64,000 nucleotides of DNA, taken from Verrucomicrobia bacterium UBA3841. GTDB lineage: Bacteria > Verrucomicrobiota > Kiritimatiellia > RFP12 > UBA1067. Within the stretch, counting starts at the first letter, position 1. Every line of letters begins with the position of its first letter. Below, piece by piece: positions 33,893 through 44,041 of this stretch. The stretch spans positions 1 to 64,000 of the forward strand of contig DGHT01000061.1 in assembly GCA_002392765.1 (NCBI GenBank). Direction: 5' to 3'. Made by a program: the position numbers and the translations under genes. The notes under the pieces were generated by a model that made no database searches, was not told the origin of the DNA, and worked only from the letters and a program-made list of their open reading frames with translations.

Positions 33893-34744
33893 CTAATCGG
33901 CGGTTTCCAGCGAAAAGGACGTGTTGACCGGCACGTGCGTGTTTTCCGTGTCGCCGCCCGTCTGGATGATCGCGCCGCCGGAAACGGGTATGCAGTCGAC
34001 AGACATGAGCGTATTCCTGTCGCCTGTGAATCTTGCACCGGTTGCGGCCACGGATTCGCCGTTGGGCCTCTTTGCGGCGAAACCGGAGAACTCCGCTTTC
34101 CTGGCGATGGTTTTCGAATGTCCGTTGCGCCAGAAATCCTCCACGAACGAATGGATCATCTTGATTCTTGCGTCGCGGCCGTGGTTGGGACGCGAAATCG
34201 CGGCGATCTTTTCTTCGTTCGAAGCGTCGCCGATATATCCTGTGAAGAGTGTCCTGTCCCCTTCTTCGGGCTCGGCCGTTACGCGGAAGCGGAGCTTCTG
34301 CCCGACCTTCCAGTTGCATCCGAACATCGTTTTCGCGCCGGTGCCCTCTCCGCCGAAACGCGATACGTTTATGCCTTCGGCTGCGTATACGACGCGCGCG
34401 CGGTGTTCGTCCTTGACGGATTCGCTCTTGGCGGAGAAATCCATGGCGTTGGAAAGCGGATCCCAGATGGAGAATATCCCGACATGGCGTCCCTGCACGT
34501 TCTGAAGTCCCATGTACCCCCCGTCGAACCCGATAGCCATGTAATAACTGTTCGTCTGCTCCTGGAGGATTGTGACGGAACCCGACGCTTCCACGGCATC
34601 GTCCGGAAGTCCCTCCCACCATAGATGGACGCTTCTCGCCTGGCGGGAAGCCTGAACTTCGCCGGAGACGTCCAGCGCCGGAGATGCGGAGAGCGAATGC
34701 GACAATGCTGCCGCGGCGATCCAAAGGATGGTTCTGAATATCAT
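33893..34744 (-). CDS. Exported DUF3472 protein
   Basis: 283 residues from ATG 34744; the extra 40 residues of open frame lack a start site and would bury the signal peptide (MIFRTILWIAAAALSHSLSA). The mature part has VHLWWEGLP, ITILQEQTNS, SYYMAIGFDGGYMGLQ and HVGIFSIWDP, the beginning of DUF3472, a beta-sandwich family of PVC and Bacteroidota secreted proteins thought to bind or act on glycans. It stands where V-ATPase subunit D is normally found, 13 bases after subunit B. Confidence 0.75.
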   Translation of the reverse strand: MIFRTILWIAAAALSHSLSASPALDVSGEVQASRQARSVHLWWEGLPDDAVEASGSVTILQEQTNSYYMAIGFDGGYMGLQNVQGRHVGIFSIWDPLSNAMDFSAKSESVKDEHRARVVYAAEGINVSRFGGEGTGAKTMFGCNWKVGQKLRFRVTAEPEEGDRTLFTGYIGDASNEEKIAAISRPNHGRDARIKMIHSFVEDFWRNGHSKTIARKAEFSGFAAKRPNGESVAATGARFTGDRNTLMSVDCIPVSGGAIIQTGGDTENTHVPVNTSFSLETAD

Positions 34745-34757
34745 ATCGATTTTTCGA

Positions 34758-36059
34758 TCATACTGCGGGCCAGAATTTATCGGACAGCTTGGTGGGGATG
34801 CCCACCTCGCCCTTGTCGAAACATTGCGCGAGTATCTTCCAACCGAGATCCAGCGCCTGTTCAAGAGGTATGTTGACGGAAAGATCCATCATCCCCTTCT
34901 CGAACGCCTCGCCGTACTTGAGGAGCTTCTGGTCCCATGCGGACATCCTGAAGCCCATCGACTGCTTCTCGACGGTTTCCTTGTACTGCGCGTAAAGCTT
35001 GATCATGGCGTCCATGACGGTGCGGTGGTCTTCGCGCGTCGCCTTGTTCACCTGCTGTTTCAGACGCGAAAGCGAACCGAACGGCTCGATGCGCCCGTTG
35101 CGCAGGTAGAACTGCCCTTCCGTAATGTAGCCGGTGTTGTCGGGGACGGGGTGGGTCACGTCGTCGCCGGGCATCGTCGTAACGGCTAGAATCGTAATCG
35201 ATCCCGCGCCGTCGAAGTCGACTGCCTTCTCGTATCTCGAAGCGAGCTGCGAATAGAGATCGCCGGGATAGCCACGGTTGGACGGTATCTGCTCCATCGT
35301 AATCGCTATTTCCTTGAGCGCGTCGGCGAACGATGTCATGTTTGTCAGAAGGACGAGTACGTCCTTGCCGGAAAGCGCGAACTTCTCGGCGACGGCGAGC
35401 GAGACGTCGGGAACGAGAACGCACTCCACCGTCGGATCCGCCGCAGTGTGGACGTACATGACCGTTTTGGAGAGCGCGCCTGATTTGTCGAGCGTGTTCC
35501 TGAGTTTGAGGTATTCGTCGTACTTGAGCCCCATGCCTCCGATGACGATCACGTCGGAGTCGGCCTGCAAAGCGATCCGCGCGAGCAGCTCGTTGTACGG
35601 TTCGCCCGCCTTCGCGAATATCGGAAGCTTCTGCGACTTTACAAGCGAATTGAAAAGATCGATCATCGGGATGTTCGTGCGGACCATCTGGTGCGGCATG
35701 ATTCTCTTCGCCGGATTGACGGAAGGCTGTCCGATCGGCGACGGATTCTCTTCGATTTCCGGTCCGCCGTCGCGCGGTTCGCCCGAACCGGTGAAGGCGC
35801 GTCCGAGAAGCGCGTCGGAGAAAGAGACTTTCATCGTCTCGCCGAGGAATCTGACTTTCGCGGCGGTGTCGACGCCTCTTGCGCCCGCAAAAATCTGCAA
35901 TGTCACGTTAGGCCCGTCGAGCTTGATAACCTGCGCGAGCGACGTGCCCGCGCGCGATTCCACGACGGCTATTTCGTTGTACTTGACGCCTTCGGCGCGA
36001 AGTGTCGCGACCGAACCTGAAAGCGCATCTATCTTGTGGTAGACTTTGTTGTTGAACAT
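34758..36059 (-). CDS. atpB: V-type ATP synthase/ATPase subunit B
   Basis: 433 residues, the regulatory, non-catalytic nucleotide-binding subunit of the V1 head. Visible: VYHKIDALSGSVATL at the start, LLGRAFTGSGEPRDGGP, the segment SGLPYNE-like AGEPYNELLARIALQ, and the C-terminal FYLRNGRIEPFGSLSRLKQ. No Walker A is present, as expected for B. It follows subunit A by 12 bases. In bacteria with this enzyme type, D, I and K usually come next; here they are absent and two unrelated genes follow. Confidence 0.95.
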   Translation of the reverse strand: MFNNKVYHKIDALSGSVATLRAEGVKYNEIAVVESRAGTSLAQVIKLDGPNVTLQIFAGARGVDTAAKVRFLGETMKVSFSDALLGRAFTGSGEPRDGGPEIEENPSPIGQPSVNPAKRIMPHQMVRTNIPMIDLFNSLVKSQKLPIFAKAGEPYNELLARIALQADSDVIVIGGMGLKYDEYLKLRNTLDKSGALSKTVMYVHTAADPTVECVLVPDVSLAVAEKFALSGKDVLVLLTNMTSFADALKEIAITMEQIPSNRGYPGDLYSQLASRYEKAVDFDGAGSITILAVTTMPGDDVTHPVPDNTGYITEGQFYLRNGRIEPFGSLSRLKQQVNKATREDHRTVMDAMIKLYAQYKETVEKQSMGFRMSAWDQKLLKYGEAFEKGMMDLSVNIPLEQALDLGWKILAQCFDKGEVGIPTKLSDKFWPAV

Positions 36060-36071
36060 TTCCCTGTCTCC

Positions 36072-37841
36072 TTACTTCCCGTCCGTCGCTTCGGCGATTT
36101 TCTTTTCCAGTCCGGACTTGAGCGATTTGAAATCCTCCGATTCGAACGGCTTGTCGTTCCAGTCGATGAACGTCTGCTGCAGATCGAGGAAGAATTTGCG
36201 CGTCGCATCCTTTTCGGGAAATTCGAAATCGGCCGCCAGCGTTTTCTCGACCATGTCGAACATCACGCGCTGGCGCGCGACGGGCGTCGTGGCGTCGGAC
36301 TCGGAAAACGCGTTCTGCTGGAGATACACCGCATCGAGAAACTCGGCCTTGAGATACGTCGTGAAGTCCTCCAGGCTCGTGCCTTCCTCGCCTACGACCT
36401 TCATCATCTGTCCGATCTCGTTGCCTCGGCGCAATATGGCGCGCGCCTTTTCCACGCGTTCCTGCTCGATGACTGAATTGTAGTGGCTCCAGCTGTCGAG
36501 AGGGTCGATCGCCGGGTAGCGTCTGGCGTCGGACCTCGCGCGGCTGAGGCCGTGGAATCCGCCGACGACCTTTAGCGTCGCCTGTGTGACGGGTTCGTCG
36601 AAATTGCCGCCCGCCGGAGATACGGTTCCGCCGATCGTGACCGATCCGGTCGATCCGTCGCGGAGCTTCACCCTTCCGGCGCGCTCGTAGAACGCGGCGA
36701 TCCGCGATTCAAGATACGCCGGGAACGCTTCTTCTCCGGGGATCTCTTCGAGACGTCCGGAAAGCTCGCGCATCGCCTGCGCCCAGCGCGATGTCGAATC
36801 GGCCAGCACCAGGACGTTGAGTCCCATCTGGCGGAAATATTCGGCGAGCGTCACCGCCGTGTACACGGATGCTTCGCGCGATGCGACCGGCATGGACGAA
36901 GTGTTGCAGATGATTATCGTGCGCTTCATCAGCGACTGTCCGGTTTTGGGGTCGACGATCTCGGGGAATTCCTTCAGCGTTTCGACAACCTCGCCGGCAC
37001 GTTCTCCGCACGCGGCGGATATGACGACGTCGACTTTCGCGTAACGCGCGGTAGTCTGCTGCAAAACCGTCTTGCCGGCGCCGAACGGTCCGGGAATGCA
37101 GTATGTTCCGCCGACCGCCACAGGGAAGAACGTGTCGATCGTGCGAACCGTCGTTTCAAGCGTTTCGGTCGGCTCGAGACGCTCGGTAAAGCATTTAATC
37201 GGGACCTTCACCGGCCAGCGCTGCATCATTTTGACTTTCAATTCACCCCCGTCCTGCGAAACGAGCGTGGCGATATCGTCGGTCACGGTGTAGTCCCCTT
37301 CCGCTACGATATCCTTCAAAGTCCAGACGCCCTTGAGCGAGAACGGAGCCATGATCTTGTGTCCGGGCATCGTCTTGTTGTCGAAGATCCCTTCCGTGAC
37401 CCACCCGATAGGATCGCCGGCCGAAATCCTCGCGCCCGGAGCGGCGGTCGGATGGAAATCCCATTTCCTGTCGCGCGGAAGTCCCGGGAGGTACATCCCG
37501 CGCTGGAGGAAGTATTCGGCGTCCTTCGATATCTTCGACGCTTCCTTGGCCAGATCGGCGAGCGGGTTCTGGAGTCCGTCGTAAACCTGCGCGAGCATGC
37601 CCGGTCCGAGTTCGGCGGCGAGAAGTTCGCCGGTGAATTCGACCGTGTCGCCGATTGATAGACCGGTCGTGGAATCGAACACCTGCATGTCGCAGCGGTC
37701 GCCGCGCACGCGGACGATTTCGGCCATCAGACGCTTGTCGCCGAGAATCGCATATCCAACCTCGTTCTGGGCGACTGCGCCGTCGAACGCGACTGTGATC
37801 ATATTGCCGTTTACGGCGGATATTTTGCCGGTAGTAGTCAT
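36072..37841 (-). CDS. atpA: V-type ATP synthase/ATPase catalytic subunit A
   Basis: 589 residues. The Walker A motif GPFGAGKTVLQQ, ACGERAGEVVE, the catalytic region SMPVASREASVYT, and LADSTSRWAQAMRELSGRLEEIPGEEAFPAYL are all intact, together with the long insertion typical of A subunits (about 115-190). It hydrolyses or makes ATP while H+ or Na+ crosses the membrane part. The start overlaps the DUF2764 stop by 4 bases. Confidence 0.96.
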   Translation of the reverse strand: MTTTGKISAVNGNMITVAFDGAVAQNEVGYAILGDKRLMAEIVRVRGDRCDMQVFDSTTGLSIGDTVEFTGELLAAELGPGMLAQVYDGLQNPLADLAKEASKISKDAEYFLQRGMYLPGLPRDRKWDFHPTAAPGARISAGDPIGWVTEGIFDNKTMPGHKIMAPFSLKGVWTLKDIVAEGDYTVTDDIATLVSQDGGELKVKMMQRWPVKVPIKCFTERLEPTETLETTVRTIDTFFPVAVGGTYCIPGPFGAGKTVLQQTTARYAKVDVVISAACGERAGEVVETLKEFPEIVDPKTGQSLMKRTIIICNTSSMPVASREASVYTAVTLAEYFRQMGLNVLVLADSTSRWAQAMRELSGRLEEIPGEEAFPAYLESRIAAFYERAGRVKLRDGSTGSVTIGGTVSPAGGNFDEPVTQATLKVVGGFHGLSRARSDARRYPAIDPLDSWSHYNSVIEQERVEKARAILRRGNEIGQMMKVVGEEGTSLEDFTTYLKAEFLDAVYLQQNAFSESDATTPVARQRVMFDMVEKTLAADFEFPEKDATRKFFLDLQQTFIDWNDKPFESEDFKSLKSGLEKKIAEATDGK

Positions 37842-38302
37842 TTTTCCGTATCCTTGCGGTTTGCGTCAGCCAGCGATTTCTCGAAGGCCGCGACGCCAGA
37901 TTCTTTTGAAATTCCCGAACGTTTTTCGGCTATCGCGAGCCGGACGGAATACGCCGCCAGAGCTCCCGCCCCCAGTGGGGACGCGGGGGGGACGAGTTCG
38001 CCGGCCGCATCCCACCACACCTTGTCGATAAGCTCGTCGCGCTTAGCGACGTCTTTTTCCTGGAAGCACGCCGCTATGCGCCCCTTCCAGTAGATCGAAC
38101 AACCGCGCGCCGGGCGCTTCCAGCGCGCTCCGCCGCGGGCTTCGGCTACCGCGTTGCGAAGCTGCGTCTCCAGATCGCGCCACTGTTCGAGCGGACCGTC
38201 GGCCGCGTTTCCGGCCAAGGCGTCGAACGCTTCACGCGTCATCGGCGCGGGAGCGCCGAACGCGAGAGCGGGCAGCGACGATACGATGTAGTCAACGCTC
38301 AT
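37838..38302 (-). CDS. DUF2764 protein of the V-ATPase operon
   Basis: 154 residues, beginning YIVSSLPALAFGAPAPMTREAF, which is the start of the DUF2764 family. The family is found between subunits E and A in V-ATPase operons of chlamydiae, spirochaetes and Bacteroidota; it may replace subunit C, but this is not proven. Here it overlaps both neighbours by 4 bases, the usual position. The family usually extends to over 200 residues, so this is a short form. Confidence 0.75.
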   Translation of the reverse strand: MSVDYIVSSLPALAFGAPAPMTREAFDALAGNAADGPLEQWRDLETQLRNAVAEARGGARWKRPARGCSIYWKGRIAACFQEKDVAKRDELIDKVWWDAAGELVPPASPLGAGALAAYSVRLAIAEKRSGISKESGVAAFEKSLADANRKDTEK

Positions 38303-38868
38303 TTCAGCAATGCTGCGAGATCGGGACGGAGACGTCTGGCGAGTTCGCCGGCCACGACGTCGGATTTGAAGGAGTTTTCAACCCTTCCGCCGTCCTGTTT
38401 GACGGAGAACCCGGCGTCGATCGTTTCGTCCAGGACGATCTTGATGTTCTTCTGCGCGGCGAACTGCGCCTTGAGCGACTCGAGGAGCTTCGCGGGAACG
38501 GCCACTTCCGCATCTCCCGAAAGACCGGCAATCGCTTCTTTTGCGAGCTTCAGGACTACATCGGGTTCGGCAAGAGCTTTGTCGACATTCTCCGAAAGGA
38601 GCGAAACGAGCTTGGCCTTTATCGCGTCTTCCACGGCGCGGATCGTGTCCCTCGCGGCCTGCTTGATCGTATCCGCCGCGCGGCTTGCGTAGTCGGCGGA
38701 CGCCTTTTCGGCATCCGACTTCGCTTTTGCGGCGGTCTCCTCCGCGTCCTTCACGATGGCCGCCGCCTTTGCTTTCGCATCGGCTATGATCCTATCGGCT
38801 TCGGCCTGCGCCTTTTCGACACCTTCCCGGTTTATTTTCTCGAGAAGTCCCTGCAGATATTCCGACAT
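38299..38868 (-). CDS. atpE: V-type ATP synthase/ATPase subunit E
   Basis: 189 residues: a long Ala/Lys/Glu-rich helix (about 10-95, AEADRIIADAKAKAAAIVK) and a C-terminal globular part (VPAKLLESLKAQF, ELARRLRPDLAALL), as in the peripheral stalk subunit. Ribosome site AGGAGATATAAATAATG. First gene of the ATPase operon; only 49 bases separate it from the 1665-residue surface protein gene on the same strand, so its promoter is not obvious. Confidence 0.88.
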   Translation of the reverse strand: MSEYLQGLLEKINREGVEKAQAEADRIIADAKAKAAAIVKDAEETAAKAKSDAEKASADYASRAADTIKQAARDTIRAVEDAIKAKLVSLLSENVDKALAEPDVVLKLAKEAIAGLSGDAEVAVPAKLLESLKAQFAAQKNIKIVLDETIDAGFSVKQDGGRVENSFKSDVVAGELARRLRPDLAALLK

Positions 38869-38917
38869 TTATTTATATCTCCTGTTTTCGTTGAAAGCGA
38901 CTTTTTCAGCAACCGCG

Positions 38918-41900
38918 TTACTTTAGACGCAGTATGAACGGATTGGACAAAAGTTTGCGCTTGAGAGACCCGATTTCCCTCGCCGTCAGCGCCGCGTCGT
39001 ACACGCGCCAGTCGTCGAGGTAGTAGCCGTCGGAACCAACCTTGCTGGCACCGATCGCACCGCCGTGGAACGAACCGAGCTGTCCCTGCTGGCCGATCGC
39101 GGTAGCGGCAGGGATGTCCGAAGCGGCATTGAAATCGTCGACATACAATGTCGTGCCGTTGGCATCGGCGACGACCGCGAAGAAGTGCCAGCCCTTCGTG
39201 AGATCGCCCGTCCCCTCGATTGTGGCCAGCGTCGCAACCGTTCCATCAGGGTTGCGCAGTATCACAGAAGCGGAATTCGCCGTCGGCGCGACAAGCCCGA
39301 ACGCAGTGTTGGAATCGTTCGCATTGCCGAGGCCCCAGAGGATAATACCCAGCTCTTTGAGCTTGGCAACCGTCGTCACCGTCAACTCGCCCGCATGGAC
39401 AGGCGAGTTGCCGAAAGACGTGCCGCCCCAGTAAGGTGTGTAGTCCGTGTGAACCTGAACCGCCTTTCCGTTCCGGCTATTCACCAACGTTACACTGCTG
39501 GCTTCGCCGACGCTTGAAATCTGGTATTTCGAGTCGCTCGCCTTGCCCGTATCAACCGCCGCGCCGTTGTTGAAATCGTAGTGGAGCAAAGGCTGCGGGA
39601 TTCCTGCGGCGAACGTAGCCGTCACTTCATGCGCATCGTTATGACCCTCAAAGCGTCCGCCCACCTGCCAAACAATGTTGGAACCGTACACCAAGTGCTC
39701 GTTGGTGTCAGTGAAGAGAACAACAGACTGTCCGTTGGAAAGCCCGGAGGGATCGACATTCGATGTGTTGACAACCGGGACGCAGTTTGCAGGCAGATTC
39801 CAGTTGGACGCCGTCGAGCCGCTCGCCGTCGGCGAAATCGTCAGCGAGCCGAGAGCCGTGGGTGCCGTCGCGAGGTTTATTCTAGCGCAGCCCTTTGCGA
39901 TGACATCTACCCCCGTGAGGTTAGAAGCCGTCGAAACGAGACCGAGCGTGACGCCATCCGCGATGAGTGTTCCCGTAGTCTGGGTTCCACTGGCTGTATT
40001 GGCGTTGTCGATCGGGAAATAGCCCGCGCCGGAAACCGTAAGCGTATGCCCGTTGAGCGCAAGCACCGAAGCGGCATGCCCGGAGTTGACGATTCCCCAG
40101 CCGTTAGTCGAAGCTTCGGCCCTCACCATCGCATCGGCGGCAAGCGTGAGCGAAGCCGTCTGACGGGAGCCCTGACCAATCTCCGGACCGGAATTGTAAA
40201 GCGCACCCTTGTAAACACCGCTCTGTGCGTCATACACGCCCTTGCCGGAGATTGTAATCGCATAGCAGGCGTCAACGGTATTGGCGAGGTCGAGACTGCC
40301 GCCGTCTTCAACGACAATCCGCGAGAGGTTGGCAATGGCCTGGCCATAGTTGTTCTTGCCGTATGCCTGACCGCCGATTTCCGTCTTGATGGTTCTTGCC
40401 TCGCTGCCGGACTTGACCGTCAGACCGCCGGTAAAGGTGTTGTTCGCATTGAACGTAACAGCGCCGTATGTCTCCACCGCGCCCGCGCCGGAAATTGCCG
40501 CGCTTTCGGTGACGCCATCGAGACGAAGCACCGTGCCGGAGTCGATGCTGATGCCGGTTGTCGCGGAAATGTTGGCATTGCGCGTGAACGTCGCGCCGTT
40601 CTTGACGCTGATGTTGGCGGCCGTGATAGAACCTTCGCCAGAGAAAGTCGCCACGCCGGATCCCGTGATGGTAATCGCTCCGAGCGTGTAGGTTCCGGAA
40701 ACCGTGATCGTGGCGTCATCGGAAAGCTCAATGATCGCGTCGCCGTCGTTGCTGGGCATAGCCTCATTTTCCCAGTTCGTTGCCGTGTCGAACGCGACCG
40801 TTCCGCTCGCCGGAAGCATAGGCACGGGCGGCATAATTGTGAGCGTCCCGTCGGAGTATGAAATACGCGCGTTGGAAACCACATCGCCGTTTGCATCGTA
40901 GAGGATGACGTTGGCGGGCTGGGCACTCGTCAAAAGCGCGATGACGTCGGATCCCGTCTGCATCTGCACTGTGAGCGTTCCATTGACGGTCAACGTTCCG
41001 GCAGGACGCGTAACGCCGAGATTGAGTGTCGAATTTGCTCCAACTGCGATGTCGCCCGTGAAATTGTTGGCATTGCCGGTGAACGAAACACTGCCGCCTC
41101 CGACCGAGTCGTTGACAATGATCTTGCCCGCTCCGCTCAACGCACCACTGAACACATTGGTCATGCCGCACGGATCGATTGTCGTTCCGTTGGTCGTGTC
41201 CGTGAAGGTTATCGCCCCCGGATCGGTCCAGCCGGTAGAGCCGCCATGCGAATACGTCTTTATCGTGCCGTAGCCGTAGTTGCGGACGACCCCGCCCATG
41301 TTGATCGGGCTTTCCGCAAATTCAAGGCTGCCGCCTCCCGTCAGCGTCAATTCAGGGAGATAGGATGCAGTATAAGGGCCGCCATTTATTCCCACAACTT
41401 TGACTGCGCCGCCATTGATCGTTACAACTGAATTTGTCGTAAAGGAGAGTTGCATCCACGCATTCTCCGCAAGGATACTGCCGTCCGCCTCGACATTGAC
41501 AGTGGACGTTCCCTTCCAGTGCCCGAATAAAATTCCTTCATAGCTATTGCGCTTATCGTAAACATTACTTGTAGTCGACACGGACGAGACCCGGAGCATT
41601 CCATTGACGTCGAGACGATTGTAGTTTTCACCGCTGCTGCTGTTTGCAAGCAAAATACTGGAGAATGTGACATCGGCTCCTCTGTCGACAACAACCGTAC
41701 CCTTGGTCGCCCCCAGGCTGGAAAATCCACTTGTTGTATAGGAACCGGACAATGTCACGGTCGCGTCACTTATGACATCGAGATTGTTTGTAATCGTGCC
41801 TACGCCTCCAATAATCACGCTTCCGCCGTTGACCGTTCCCAGTGTTAGCGTATTGGCGCTGCCAATGTAATGGAATCCCGAGCCAACGGTGCCAGTGTAA

Positions 41901-43915
41901 TCATAGCCAACGCCAATGAGATTAGCCCCGGCATTGACCTTGCTGAAATCAGGATTGAAAAGGAAAGTCGCCTCCTCGGCAGATTCCGTAAGGTCGTAAA
42001 CGGCTATGTCAAGTGTCGCGCCAGAATCCTTGGCAATCGACAGATTCTTGCCTGCTGCTCCAACAATCTTCAGCGCACCTGCTGTGATTTCTCCGTCAAG
42101 CGTCAGCGTTGCCGCATCTGCTGTATTCGTAATGATAATCGTGCCGAGAGAACTGTTGGCCCAAGTTCCGCTTTGGTCTGAAAGACCGGTCCCGTTGCCG
42201 CCGTTGAACGTTGTGGAAGAATTGAGATTGGCAGACCAGTCGCTCGATTCGATCTCGCCTTTGTTTATAATCTGGACGGCGCATACTGTGACGCGCGAGC
42301 TATCGCCATTGAGACGCGATCCGGAGATGGTTAGGGTCGTGCCGGTTACATCTTCGACAAGCATTGCGTTTTTGCCCAGCACTGGTGTTTTCGTCTGTCC
42401 TGCCCCCCATGTGCCGGTCCCCTCCATCGCCACACCATCTTCTCCGCATGTATAGTTGGTGCCGTTGATCGTAAAGTAGTTGAGGTTGAGACTGCTGTCT
42501 GAAGTCGCATAGATAATGACATCGTATTTCGAATAAGGGACACCGACGATTTTAACTTCGACCGCGCCTGTGTCGTCGAGATAGCCGCGCAAGAACGAGG
42601 TATAGGCGGTGCCTACAGCCCACGTGTTGTTGGCAGTCCCGGAAAGCTGAACCGTGTTGCGCACGGTTGTTGTCTCGCCGTCGAACGCCTTGGCGCTTGT
42701 AAGGGTGACAGTCTGCGCGCTGCCCGACCAATGTCCGCTTATATTGTTCCATGCTGTACCGGGTGTCGGATAGAGACCCACATATTCGGATCCGGTGACA
42801 AGATTTGCCTCGGGAGACGGTTGCACGGCAGTCGTATTGTTGTCGCCGCCGCCAATATTGATGCTGATCGTTTCTGTGTTCTGCGCATAGAGTTTAATGT
42901 CGCTCGAGGACGTGATAAAAGCACCCTTCCAGCCATCCTTAACTTCAAACTCCACATTCGGCAAAGACAAGCAACCCTCCGTCGTTGTCTTCATTGATGT
43001 CGCCAGCAAAGTCTTGCCAAAAGAGTGAGCTCCGCTTCCGTAAACCTCATCTCCAGCGGAAAAAACTGCCGAACCATTCACTGTCAACCCATAAAGGACT
43101 GAATCGACAATATCAAAAGTAATCTTTGGATTGTTTTCCGCCGTAATAACGAGATTTGCTGTTTCCTTATTCGCCTCAGTCACCCCAGCAGCAGACAAAA
43201 CCTCGCTCCACGTCTTATCCTCAGAGACTGTCAGGTTGAAATCCTGAGTTTCAGACGGCCAGACGTAACCCGTCATCTCGGCTTCGGTCAAGATGCCGCC
43301 AAAGATGGCAATGCCGGCGATCTTCATGCCCGTCGCGGCAGGAAGCAACGTCGCGCCACTCTTGACGCGTTCACCACCAATCGTGCAGCCGTTGATTGCC
43401 GTGTCGGCGCCGGCCCTGAGATCACTCCTGTTGTAGAGTTCGCTTCTGCCGCCCGCGCCGACGGAATAAAGCGATGTTCCACCGGCTTTGCTATAGCAGA
43501 ATGCCAGCGTACCAGAAGAAGCTGAAAGTGTACTGCCGGGGTTCGCCCAGTCGGCCGTATTCCAAATGCCGTTTATCGTTCCGCCACTGGCCGCATACAC
43601 GCCGGTTCTGTTCTCGTCACCACCGCTGCAGAACGATGTTACAAGTGTCTTCTGCGCGTCGAACGCAAGATCGGAGTACTTGAACATCACAGTCATTGCA
43701 GACGAAAAGCCAGTGGTGAAATCGACCTTCACGCCGACGGACTGGTCGATGGTGATGGTCGAATTGTCCTGGCTTATGGCGTTGCCGCTTAGATTTAGGG
43801 TGTACCCGGCCTGCGTCGCGGTGAAATCCCCGTCCCATACCGCGACCGGATCGGCGGCCGATGCCGTCAATGCAATGCCGGCAATAGCCGCGGACAACGC
43901 TGAAAATTTAATCAT
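38918..43915 (-). CDS. Giant surface protein: LamG-like ends and a beta-helical middle
   Basis: 1665 residues; AAGGAG before ATG 43915; signal peptide ALSAAIAGIALTASA. Residues about 25-225 read as a LamG/ConA-like sandwich (MKIAGIAIFGGILTEAEMTG). The long middle is poor in Cys and Lys and rich in Asn, Gly, Thr and Val, with repeated strands of the autotransporter-passenger type (AGKIIVNDSVGGGSVSFTG, TSGFSSLGATKGTVVVDRG). Residues about 1490-1650 are a second LamG domain (GWHFFAVVADANGTTLYVD, GYYLDDWRVYDAALTAREI). No C-terminal membrane barrel is seen, so it is not a classical autotransporter. Adhesion or glycan binding at the cell surface is inferred. It stands alone between the effector-like cassette and the ATPase operon. 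Confidence 0.75.
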   Translation of the reverse strand: MIKFSALSAAIAGIALTASAADPVAVWDGDFTATQAGYTLNLSGNAISQDNSTITIDQSVGVKVDFTTGFSSAMTVMFKYSDLAFDAQKTLVTSFCSGGDENRTGVYAASGGTINGIWNTADWANPGSTLSASSGTLAFCYSKAGGTSLYSVGAGGRSELYNRSDLRAGADTAINGCTIGGERVKSGATLLPAATGMKIAGIAIFGGILTEAEMTGYVWPSETQDFNLTVSEDKTWSEVLSAAGVTEANKETANLVITAENNPKITFDIVDSVLYGLTVNGSAVFSAGDEVYGSGAHSFGKTLLATSMKTTTEGCLSLPNVEFEVKDGWKGAFITSSSDIKLYAQNTETISINIGGGDNNTTAVQPSPEANLVTGSEYVGLYPTPGTAWNNISGHWSGSAQTVTLTSAKAFDGETTTVRNTVQLSGTANNTWAVGTAYTSFLRGYLDDTGAVEVKIVGVPYSKYDVIIYATSDSSLNLNYFTINGTNYTCGEDGVAMEGTGTWGAGQTKTPVLGKNAMLVEDVTGTTLTISGSRLNGDSSRVTVCAVQIINKGEIESSDWSANLNSSTTFNGGNGTGLSDQSGTWANSSLGTIIITNTADAATLTLDGEITAGALKIVGAAGKNLSIAKDSGATLDIAVYDLTESAEEATFLFNPDFSKVNAGANLIGVGYDYTGTVGSGFHYIGSANTLTLGTVNGGSVIIGGVGTITNNLDVISDATVTLSGSYTTSGFSSLGATKGTVVVDRGADVTFSSILLANSSSGENYNRLDVNGMLRVSSVSTTSNVYDKRNSYEGILFGHWKGTSTVNVEADGSILAENAWMQLSFTTNSVVTINGGAVKVVGINGGPYTASYLPELTLTGGGSLEFAESPINMGGVVRNYGYGTIKTYSHGGSTGWTDPGAITFTDTTNGTTIDPCGMTNVFSGALSGAGKIIVNDSVGGGSVSFTGNANNFTGDIAVGANSTLNLGVTRPAGTLTVNGTLTVQMQTGSDVIALLTSAQPANVILYDANGDVVSNARISYSDGTLTIMPPVPMLPASGTVAFDTATNWENEAMPSNDGDAIIELSDDATITVSGTYTLGAITITGSGVATFSGEGSITAANISVKNGATFTRNANISATTGISIDSGTVLRLDGVTESAAISGAGAVETYGAVTFNANNTFTGGLTVKSGSEARTIKTEIGGQAYGKNNYGQAIANLSRIVVEDGGSLDLANTVDACYAITISGKGVYDAQSGVYKGALYNSGPEIGQGSRQTASLTLAADAMVRAEASTNGWGIVNSGHAASVLALNGHTLTVSGAGYFPIDNANTASGTQTTGTLIADGVTLGLVSTASNLTGVDVIAKGCARINLATAPTALGSLTISPTASGSTASNWNLPANCVPVVNTSNVDPSGLSNGQSVVLFTDTNEHLVYGSNIVWQVGGRFEGHNDAHEVTATFAAGIPQPLLHYDFNNGAAVDTGKASDSKYQISSVGEASSVTLVNSRNGKAVQVHTDYTPYWGGTSFGNSPVHAGELTVTTVAKLKELGIILWGLGNANDSNTAFGLVAPTANSASVILRNPDGTVATLATIEGTGDLTKGWHFFAVVADANGTTLYVDDFNAASDIPAATAIGQQGQLGSFHGGAIGASKVGSDGYYLDDWRVYDAALTAREIGSLKRKLLSNPFILRLK

Positions 43916-43960
43916 GACATCTCCTTCATTGTGGCTCTTTAAAGTCCTTTGTTGCCATTG

Positions 43961-43989
43961 ATTATATCAAAAATCGGGGAAATAGTCTA
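43961..43989 (-). promoter_or_regulatory. Promoter of the giant surface protein gene
   Basis: On the minus strand TATAAT (43966-43961) is preceded at 17 nt by TAGACT, 4 of 6 matches to the -35 consensus. It lies about 45 bases before the start codon. Confidence 0.55.
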
Positions 43990-44041
43990 TTCCCAATTCT
44001 TCAGCGCAGAAATTACAAAACAGTGGGAAAAAAGGTCAGGC

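Noticed and set aside
39581..40861. Plus-strand frame of 426 residues inside the giant surface protein
   Set aside because: Antisense to a continuous 1665-codon gene with LamG domains; rich in Arg and Cys without motifs.
38918..43915. Classical type V autotransporter
   Set aside because: The middle looks like a passenger, but the C-terminus is a LamG domain and not a membrane barrel ending in an aromatic residue.
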